Shown piece by piece: positions 58,434 to 64,000 of a stretch of 64,000 bases of DNA. Each line of letters opens with the position of its first letter. Positions within the stretch are counted from its first letter, which is position 1. The stretch covers positions 62,001 to 126,000 of the forward strand of contig CAJUSJ010000002.1 in NCBI GenBank assembly GCA_910588865.1, in the 5' to 3' direction. Below the pieces are notes generated by a model. It worked only from the letters and a program-made list of their open reading frames with translations, did not search any database and was not told the origin of the DNA. This DNA is from an uncultured Lachnospiraceae bacterium (GTDB lineage: Bacteria > Bacillota > Clostridia > Lachnospirales > Lachnospiraceae). Both the position numbers and the translations under genes were made by a program.

Positions 58434-59204
58434 CTACAGCTCCACCTCCTCTGCCGCGAATACCGGACCGTCCTTGCAGATCCTTTTATTTCGCACATTG
58501 GAATGGGGATCCACCTCTTTTGTCTCACAGACGCAGGCAAGGCATGCCCCGATTCCGCAGGCCATCTTCTCCTCCAGAGAAATATAACATTCTATATGCT
58601 CTTTTGCCCCATAGGCCTTGATTGCCCGAAGCATGGCCGTAGGGCCGCAGGCCATGATCACATCAGCTTCCACACCATGTTCCCTCACCGCATCCAGCAC
58701 ATTGCCCTTTGTCCCGGCGCTGCCGTCCTCGGTGGCAATCATCACCTTGCCGTAGGGCTCAAATTCCTGGTTTAAAAACAGCTGATCCCGGTATCCGAGA
58801 ACCACTGTCTTGGTTCCCTCCAGCCTTTTGGCCAGCTCCAGCATAGGCGGGATCCCAATGCCGCCTCCCATGAGCAGCACCCTCTTATCCGGCGATACTT
58901 TTGGAAACCCATTGCCCAAAGGTCCTAAGATATCCACCAGATCCCCTTCTTTTAATAAGGCAAACTCCTCAGTGCCCGCTCCTACTACCCGGTAGACGAT
59001 CCGCAGCTCCTCCTTCTCCCTGTTGATCTCGCAGATGCTCAGAGGTCTTGGAAGCAGTCGGGAGCCGTCTTTGGAGTACACACAGATAAACTGACCCGGT
59101 CCAGCCTCCAGGGCCATGGAACCCGCTTTGAGCCACAGGCTCCAGACATCATCCCCAAGCTGCTCCTGTCTGGTTACAAGAACGGTTTTCTTCTCTTTCG
59201 CCAT
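58434..59204 (-). CDS. pyrK: Dihydroorotate dehydrogenase B, electron transfer subunit
   Basis: 256 residues: an FAD-binding barrel (RLLPRPLSICEI), an NAD-binding domain (LLMGGGIGIPPMLELAKRL) and a C-terminal 2Fe-2S site with four Cys (CGIGACLACVC...C). It passes electrons from PyrD to NAD+. AAGGAG precedes the ATG. Confidence 0.95.
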   Translation of the reverse strand: MAKEKKTVLVTRQEQLGDDVWSLWLKAGSMALEAGPGQFICVYSKDGSRLLPRPLSICEINREKEELRIVYRVVGAGTEEFALLKEGDLVDILGPLGNGFPKVSPDKRVLLMGGGIGIPPMLELAKRLEGTKTVVLGYRDQLFLNQEFEPYGKVMIATEDGSAGTKGNVLDAVREHGVEADVIMACGPTAMLRAIKAYGAKEHIECYISLEEKMACGIGACLACVCETKEVDPHSNVRNKRICKDGPVFAAEEVEL

Positions 59205-59223
59205 GTCATTCTCCTTCTGCCTG

Positions 59224-60141
59224 TTATAATACCCGGTTGATATCCGCCACCATGTCCATCACCGCGCGCCGGGATGCCTCCCCAAAATTTTCCGGACCAA
59301 AATCCTTATACTTCTCCTGCTTGTAGGCGGCAATGATCCCTCTGGAGGAGTTGACGATGGCACCCAGCCCATCCTCATTGAAGCAAGGTCTTAGATCCTC
59401 CGCCGTGCCTCCCTGGGCACCGTAGCCGGGAACTAAGAAATAAGTCCGGGGCATCAGCTTTCTCAGGATCCGGCTCATCTCCGGGTAGGTGGCTCCCACC
59501 ACCGCGCCTACGTTGCTGTAGCCCTTGTCCATGGACTGGTCTCCCCACTCCACCACTTTCTCCGCCACCAGCTCGTACAGGGGCCTGCCGTCAATAAGGC
59601 GGTCCTGAAACTCTCCGCTTGATGGGTTGGAGGTCTTCACCAGAACGAAGATCCCCTTGTCCTCCTGGTTGCACACATCCACAAAAGGCTTTACGCCGTC
59701 TGTGCCCAGATAGGGATTCACGGTAATAAAATCCGTGTCAAACCCCGCAAGGGTCCGGCTTCCCACCTTCACATGGCCCAGATGGCCTGTGGCATAAGCC
59801 GCGGACGTGGAACCGATGTCGCCTCTCTTTACATCGCCGATCACCACCAGCCCTTTCTCCCGGCAGTAATCCACAGTCCGCTTATACACGGTCAGTCCCT
59901 CTATCCCAAACTGTTCGTACATGGCAACCTGGGGCTTCACCGCCGGGATTAAATCCCAGGTATGATCCACGATCTCCTTGTTGAACTGCCACACAGCCTC
60001 GGATGCCCCCTTAAGGGTCTCCCCGTATTCCTCAAATGCTTTCTTCACAATATGCTCCGGAATGTAGCTTAACATGGGGTCCAGCCCGACACAGACAGGT
60101 GCCTTGGTTTTCTGAATCTTTTCAATTAACTGACTGATCAT
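59224..60141 (-). CDS. pyrF: Orotidine 5'-phosphate decarboxylase (type 2)
   Basis: Last step to UMP. 305 residues, the longer type-2 form: APVCVGLDPML, VIGDVKRGDIGST (catalytic Asp-Lys-Asp region), VGATYPEMSRI and FLVPGYGAQGG. ATG at 60141 is 5 bases from AAGGAGG; the ATG at 60144 would be too close. First gene of pyrF-pyrK-pyrD. Confidence 0.96.
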   Translation of the reverse strand: MISQLIEKIQKTKAPVCVGLDPMLSYIPEHIVKKAFEEYGETLKGASEAVWQFNKEIVDHTWDLIPAVKPQVAMYEQFGIEGLTVYKRTVDYCREKGLVVIGDVKRGDIGSTSAAYATGHLGHVKVGSRTLAGFDTDFITVNPYLGTDGVKPFVDVCNQEDKGIFVLVKTSNPSSGEFQDRLIDGRPLYELVAEKVVEWGDQSMDKGYSNVGAVVGATYPEMSRILRKLMPRTYFLVPGYGAQGGTAEDLRPCFNEDGLGAIVNSSRGIIAAYKQEKYKDFGPENFGEASRRAVMDMVADINRVL

Positions 60142-60170
60142 CATATCCTCCTTAGTCTGGGTTTTACTAG

Positions 60171-60199
60171 AGTCTACCATAAATGACAGATTGAATCAA
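60171..60199 (-). promoter_or_regulatory. pyrF operon promoter
   Basis: TTGATT (60199-60194), a 17-bp spacer and TAGACT (60176-60171). The leader is too short for a PyrR-type attenuator. Confidence 0.6.
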
Positions 60200-60203
60200 G
60201 GGG

Positions 60204-60232
60204 TTGCGCTCAACGGCCGGAACCGTTACAAT
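60204..60232 (+). promoter_or_regulatory. GNAT gene promoter
   Basis: TTGCGC (60204-60209), a 17-bp spacer and TACAAT (60227-60232), back to back with the pyrF promoter. Confidence 0.6.
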
Positions 60233-60262
60233 AAAAATAAAACACGACAGGAGCATTTACCT

Positions 60263-61015
60263 ATGAATCTGATACGCGCCATCTGCCCGGACAGCCAACA
60301 GAAAAAGGACATGAGGCTTCTTCTGGCTTCCTGCAGGGACAAAGAACCTCTTCTGCTTTCTATCCCCGAGGCTGACAAAGACCTTGAAGCGGATTTCCTG
60401 CTTCTATACGACAATACCCAACTGACCGCCATGGCTTATGTATGTTTTCCTGACAACTCCATGTGCGAATGCTTTGTGCTGGTAGAGCCATCCAGACGGC
60501 GTCAGGGCCTCTTCTCCTTTCTTCTGGACCACTGTCTGGATTTTGCGGAGGCCCGCGAGAAAAAGGCCGGGCATTCCATTGATTTCTGCTTTCTCGTAGA
60601 CGAGAACACCCCGTCCGCCAAAGCCGTCATGGAGGCCATCGGCGGGGAATACTGGTATTCCGAATACAAGATGGAGCGGGAACTGACCGCCAAAGACCAG
60701 CACCTAACCGGGGATCCCCTTTCTATCCGCCATGAGGGGGATGGCTTATACTCCGCCATCCTGGAGGAGGCGGTCATCGGCACCTGCGCGGTCCTTCCAT
60801 CAGGCAGTGAGTATTACCTGTACGCGTTTCAGATCCGCGAACAATTTCAGGGACAGGGCTATGGGAAAAAATTTCTTCAGGCCATGCTCTCCCTTCTGTC
60901 CCACAAGACCCAAAAAGTGTCCCTCCAGGTCTCCGGAGCCAACTATATTGCCAGAAATCTGTACAAAAAAACAGGGTTCCGAACCTCGGAATCCCTGTCC
61001 TACTATCTCTACTGA
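60263..61015 (+). CDS. Tandem GNAT-domain acetyltransferase
   Basis: 250 residues that read as two GNAT halves. The N-terminal half has VEPSRRRQGLFSFLL (acetyl-CoA loop RRQGLF) and the C-terminal half FQGQGYGKKFLQAML with NLYKKTGF. The acyl acceptor is unknown. ATG at 60263 has AGGAG 9 bases upstream. It ends one base before the convergent alarmone-synthetase gene's stop. Confidence 0.82.
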   Translation: MNLIRAICPDSQQKKDMRLLLASCRDKEPLLLSIPEADKDLEADFLLLYDNTQLTAMAYVCFPDNSMCECFVLVEPSRRRQGLFSFLLDHCLDFAEAREKKAGHSIDFCFLVDENTPSAKAVMEAIGGEYWYSEYKMERELTAKDQHLTGDPLSIRHEGDGLYSAILEEAVIGTCAVLPSGSEYYLYAFQIREQFQGQGYGKKFLQAMLSLLSHKTQKVSLQVSGANYIARNLYKKTGFRTSESLSYYLY

Positions 61016-61729
61016 TCAATAATCACGTTTTATCAGAATGCCCTGAGACTCAATGCTCTGGCGGATGGAAAGCATCTTCTCATCCGTCTGGGCAATGATG
61101 TCAGCGCACCGCTTTAAATCCTGGCTGATCTCCGCTGAGTCTAAAAGAGGCTTTTTGTATTTCAGCTGATGGTCTAAGCTTGCCCAGAAATCCATGGCAA
61201 TGGTGCGGATCTGAACCTCCACCCGCATAAGCCTCTTCTCGTTGGAGAAAAATACAGGAATCTCCACGATCATGTGATAGCTGCGGTAGCCGTTCTCCTT
61301 GGGATTCTTGATATAATCCTTTACCGCCACCACACTGATGTCGTCCTGCCGGACAAGCATCTCCGCCACCTGATATATATCATCCACAAAAGAACATATG
61401 ACTCTCACCCCCGCGATGTCATCTAAGTGGTCCATCATGGCTTCCACGGACACTTCCAGATCTTTCCGCTTAAGCTTTTCCACGATGCTGATGGGCTTCT
61501 TTACTCTGGATTTGATCATCTCGATAGGGTTGCGCTGGTTCCGCACAGAGAGTTCATCGTTGAGCACCTCCAGCTTGGTCTTCACTTCCCGGATCGCGCA
61601 GGTGTACATCATCATGGCTTCCTGGAACTGATGGGCCTGGGCCAGAAGATTATCCGGCACCTGGACCAGATGAGGCACGCTGACGATGGACTGTACCAGT
61701 TCACTGTTAGGGTTCATATTAATTCTCAT
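61016..61729 (-). CDS. Small alarmone synthetase (RelQ/YjbM-like GTP pyrophosphokinase)
   Basis: Makes (p)ppGpp without a hydrolase domain. 237 residues: SRVKKPISIVEKLKRK near 85, DDIAGVRVICSF near 113, the NPKENGYRSYHMIVEIP G-loop and RVEVQIRTIAMDFWASLDHQL. Length and motifs fit RelQ. GAGGTG precedes the ATG. It follows the Mrp ATPase gene by 15 bp. Confidence 0.92.
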   Translation of the reverse strand: MRINMNPNSELVQSIVSVPHLVQVPDNLLAQAHQFQEAMMMYTCAIREVKTKLEVLNDELSVRNQRNPIEMIKSRVKKPISIVEKLKRKDLEVSVEAMMDHLDDIAGVRVICSFVDDIYQVAEMLVRQDDISVVAVKDYIKNPKENGYRSYHMIVEIPVFFSNEKRLMRVEVQIRTIAMDFWASLDHQLKYKKPLLDSAEISQDLKRCADIIAQTDEKMLSIRQSIESQGILIKRDY

Positions 61730-61744
61730 GTCGGCACCTCTATG

Positions 61745-62575
61745 TTATGGAAGCAGCTTTTCGGCAGCCTTGTCCAGCCAGCTCTCCCGCGCGAACTCAA
61801 TGGTTCCCTCATCCACCATCCGGGCGGTCTTCGGCTCTATGGGAATCTTTGCCAGAACGTCGATCCCATACTCAGCGGCTACCTCCTCGATATGGCTCTC
61901 CCCGAACACCTGGATCCTCTTGCCGCAGTCAGGGCACTCCAGGTAGCTCATGTTCTCCACAATGCCAAGGATGGGGATATCCATCTTCTTTGCCATGATC
62001 ACCGCTTTCCCCACGATCATGGACACCAATTCCTGAGGGGAAGTGACGATGATGATGCCATCCACCGGAAGCGACTGGAACACGGTCAGGGGCACATCTC
62101 CTGTCCCCGGCGGCATGTCCACAAACATATAGTCAATGTCCTTCCACAGGGTCTCGTTCCAGAACTGCTTCACCGCCCCCGCGATCACCGGGCCTCTCCA
62201 GATCACCGGGTCATTCTCATTGTCCAAAAGCAGGTTGGCTGACATGATCTGGATCCCTGTGCTGCTGACAGCGGGAACCATCAGCTTATCATCGGTCAGC
62301 CCGATGCCGCCGCTGACGCCAAATGCCTTGGGGATGGACGGTCCCGTGATATCCGCGTCTAAAATGGCTGTCCGGTAGCCTTTGCTGTTCATCTTAACCG
62401 CCATCAGCGAAGTGACCAGGGACTTGCCCACACCGCCTTTTCCGCTGACAACACCAATAACCTTTTTTACTGAACTGGCAGGATTCAGCGCCTCCAAAAA
62501 ACTGGTCTGTTCCTGAGTTCTACTGCTGCAGTTCTCCCCACAGCTACCGCAATCATGAGTGCAATTCTCGCTCAT
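61745..62575 (-). CDS. Mrp/NBP35-family P-loop ATPase (Fe-S cluster carrier)
   Basis: 276 residues: a Cys-rich N-terminus (CTHDCGSCGENC), deviant Walker A GKGGVGKS near 45, and a C-terminal CPDC (bridging cluster Cys pair) near 215. These proteins assemble and deliver Fe-S clusters. The Nbp35-like N-terminal Cys set is typical of clostridial members. GAGGAGG precedes the ATG. Confidence 0.92.
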   Translation of the reverse strand: MSENCTHDCGSCGENCSSRTQEQTSFLEALNPASSVKKVIGVVSGKGGVGKSLVTSLMAVKMNSKGYRTAILDADITGPSIPKAFGVSGGIGLTDDKLMVPAVSSTGIQIMSANLLLDNENDPVIWRGPVIAGAVKQFWNETLWKDIDYMFVDMPPGTGDVPLTVFQSLPVDGIIIVTSPQELVSMIVGKAVIMAKKMDIPILGIVENMSYLECPDCGKRIQVFGESHIEEVAAEYGIDVLAKIPIEPKTARMVDEGTIEFARESWLDKAAEKLLP

Positions 62576-62681
62576 AGCTCTGTAACCTCCTCGTACCTCT
62601 GGTAATAATAATCGTACTATTTATTATAGAATAGTTCCTGTGAAAAGTCCAGATACCGCCACATATAATCATCGCGCCATC

Positions 62682-63239
62682 TCACACTGATCCGCGTATG
62701 GCCCTGAACACTCCTGAATGTTCCAGCGCCCAGGTCATGGAGTAGAACAGAAAGGAATTCACCGGCCACATAACCAGGTTCTTAAAGGCCCTCATGGGCA
62801 GAAGCACAAAGAAGCCTTTGCCGTACATCAGATCCAGCCACAAAGTCCCCAGAATTATATTGCAGACAAAGGAAACCGCGAACTCGGCCGCCAGCACCCT
62901 CCGAAGACTCAGCTTTTTTTTGTAGAAAAAGCATCCGTAGATCACCCCTGCCGCCATGGCGCTTAAGGTCCAGCCAGGGAAAAAGGCTCCTGTAGGCTTC
63001 ACCAGATACTTTAAAATATCCAGCGCGCCCCCATAAAAACACCCTACCGCAGGTCCGAACAGATAGTACACAAACTGATTGGCGATGGTGGAAAAGCCGA
63101 TCTTGATGAAATCACCCACCTGCACCGTCAGGCTCCCCAGTATGATCCCCACAGCCGCGAACATGGCTGAAGCCGTCACGGTTCGGACGGACTTTAATTC
63201 GCTGTAAGAATCCTGAAACAAGGCTGCCAATTTTTTCAT
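62682..63239 (-). CDS. folT: Folate ECF transporter substrate-binding subunit FolT
   Basis: 185-residue, six-helix S component that binds folate and works with the shared EcfA/A'/T module. Characteristic segments: VQVGDFIKIGFSTIANQFVYYLFGP and KPTGAFFPGWTLSAMAAGVIYG. AAAAGGAGG precedes the ATG. Expression is almost certainly controlled by the THF riboswitch in its leader. Confidence 0.93.
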   Translation of the reverse strand: MKKLAALFQDSYSELKSVRTVTASAMFAAVGIILGSLTVQVGDFIKIGFSTIANQFVYYLFGPAVGCFYGGALDILKYLVKPTGAFFPGWTLSAMAAGVIYGCFFYKKKLSLRRVLAAEFAVSFVCNIILGTLWLDLMYGKGFFVLLPMRAFKNLVMWPVNSFLFYSMTWALEHSGVFRAIRGSV

Positions 63240-63296
63240 AAAAAATTACCTCCTTTTGCAGTTCCTTACCACAACAGGAAGTAATCCTATCCTATT

Positions 63297-63397
63297 GCAG
63301 CGGGATGCGGCCCGCTCACCGCAAGATTCGTGTCTTTTCGTCCAACCGGCAACTCCCCGTCCAGCTGGCACTTAACGCGCTCGGGCCTACTCTGCTT
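63297..63397 (-). promoter_or_regulatory. Tetrahydrofolate (THF) riboswitch
   Basis: The minus strand carries the THF aptamer blocks in order: GAGTAG, GCGTTAAGTGCC, GGGGAGTTGCCGG, GGACGAAAAG, GCGGTGA and GGCCGCATCCCGC, closed by GCAG/CTGC. It sits in the folT leader, the classic location. It probably acts on translation, since no terminator lies between it and the ribosome site. Confidence 0.93.
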
Positions 63398-63485
63398 TCT
63401 ATATTTTATTTTTCCCATGCTTCTGGGGGTGGCGGCTGACGCTTCGGCACATCCCTTAGCCCCCTTAAGCATAAGTTTCAGAAGA

Positions 63486-63513
63486 ATTATATCATATATG
63501 CCAGAAAAAGCAA
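63486..63513 (-). promoter_or_regulatory. folT promoter
   Basis: TTGCTT (63513-63508), a 16-bp spacer and TATAAT (63491-63486), ~90 nt upstream of the riboswitch core. The gap 63240-63669 otherwise holds only the riboswitch and the terminator below. Confidence 0.7.
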
Positions 63514-63581
63514 TAGATAGTGAAATTATTTATTGATGCATTTGTGCCCAGAGGCAGTGAAACGGAAATCCCCGTGTACAC

Positions 63582-63617
63582 AAAAAACCGGTTCCTGACG
63601 AAAACACGGGAACCGGC
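63582..63617 (-). terminator. Terminator after the aldo/keto reductase gene
   Basis: CCGGTTCC pairs with GGAACCGG; TTTTTTGTG follows on the minus strand, then TGTACACGGGG, the opening sequence of the structured repeat family. Confidence 0.78.
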
Positions 63618-63669
63618 AGCACTGGTTGGATCTGTTGGCACAGGAGACAACCATGGTCCAAAAGGCAGA

Positions 63670-64000
63670 TCAGATATCCTGGTTTCCCGTTGACCAGACG
63701 TGCTTTTCCTTTGCCGCCGCATGGGTATTCTGGGCCATAACTCCCACCAGGGCATGGGGAACATAGGGCTCCTCCACATAAAACCGCTCCTCTTCCGAAA
63801 GAACCAGCTCCACGGCTTTCACCGCTCCCTCAATATGATGGAGTTTCGTCGCGCCTACAACCGGAGCGGTTACCTTTGTCAGAAGCCACGCCAAGGATAC
63901 CTCTGTCATAGATACACCATGCTTTTTTGCCAGTTCCATCACCCGCTCGATAATGACCCTGTCCTGTGCGGCTGTGGCATCATATTTAAGCTTGGCGTAG
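63670..64000 (-). CDS. Aldo/keto reductase, C-terminal part (runs off the right edge)
   Basis: 110 residues open to the window edge: YAKLKYDATAAQDRVIIERVMELA, then VSMTEVSLAWLLTKVTAPVVGATKLHH, the NADPH-binding C-terminal part of AKR proteins (PVVGATK), ending EEPYVPHALVG. It is of the long ~330-residue AKR type, unlike the pseudogene at 55 kb. The catalytic residues lie outside the window. Confidence 0.85.
   Translation of the reverse strand, partial: YAKLKYDATAAQDRVIIERVMELAKKHGVSMTEVSLAWLLTKVTAPVVGATKLHHIEGAVKAVELVLSEEERFYVEEPYVPHALVGVMAQNTHAAAKEKHVWSTGNQDI

Noticed and set aside
1..64000. CRISPR array, prophage, integron or complete insertion sequence
   Set aside because: No regularly spaced repeats, integrase, transposase or phage structural genes were found.

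Overview
The window is about 53% G+C (estimated by eye) and is packed with short operons, mostly on the minus strand. It looks like chromosome from a spore-forming gut anaerobe of the Lachnospiraceae (Clostridium cluster XIVa, Enterocloster/Hungatella-like). Supporting genes are an alpha/beta-type SASP, gerW and ylbJ for sporulation, rubrerythrin for anaerobic peroxide defence, and the clostridial gene orders yicC-gmk-rpoZ-rimO-pgsA-cinA, yloU-yloV-recG, rsmD-coaD and pyrF-pyrK-pyrD. The genus is inference.

Layout. 1-1.8 kb: the 5' end of hflX, a TPR lipoprotein and dut. 2.1-5.3 kb: a copper regulon (csoR, an HMA protein, copA) whose CsoR operator lies inside the promoter spacer. 5.5-7.1 kb: a DegV/FakB protein and an S51 peptidase on the plus strand. 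7.1-13.8 kb: scpA/scpB, a phosphoesterase, rubrerythrin, a DUF6062 protein, a D,D-carboxypeptidase and trpS. 14-18 kb: a SodC-like protein, a 375-bp intergenic region with an orphan regulatory segment, a glutamine-amidotransferase hydrolase, a NifX-like protein and a DUF3298 lipoprotein. 18-32.9 kb: SIR2, GH13, MATE, AraC, recU, a lipase, RNA-modification enzymes, an SDR, a YgiQ radical SAM protein, a HAD phosphatase and an M23 protein. 33-40.7 kb: ylbJ, coaD, rsmD, SASP, recG, fakA, yloU and rpmB. 40.7-41.8 kb: a small low-G+C accessory cassette bounded by two different repeat elements. 41.8-52 kb: a 46-aa membrane protein, gerW, unknown conserved genes, then the cinA-to-yicC block and rqcH. 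53-57 kb: serS, a decayed segment with two pseudogenes and repeats, a serpin lipoprotein and tRNA-Val. 57-64 kb: a cupin, pyrDKF, a GNAT, a small alarmone synthetase, an Mrp ATPase, folT under a THF riboswitch, and a partial aldo/keto reductase.

Pathway links. CsoR, the HMA protein and CopA form a copper export circuit. The DegV protein and YloV supply the two halves of the fatty-acid kinase system (FakB/FakA). PyrF/K/D cover late UMP synthesis. RsmD, RsmF, the pseudouridine synthases, RimO, HflX and RqcH all act on ribosomes.

The least explained sequence is not protein-coding. It comprises a ~75-80 bp structured repeat present three times (40.75, 53.11, 54.98 kb), a 150-bp MITE-like element (41.61 kb), a hairpin that occludes the rubrerythrin Shine-Dalgarno site, an orphan promoter-plus-hairpin region (14.74-14.88 kb), and an A7 tract with an internal ribosome binding site that makes the copA/copZ junction switchable. 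No CRISPR array, integrase or complete insertion sequence was seen.
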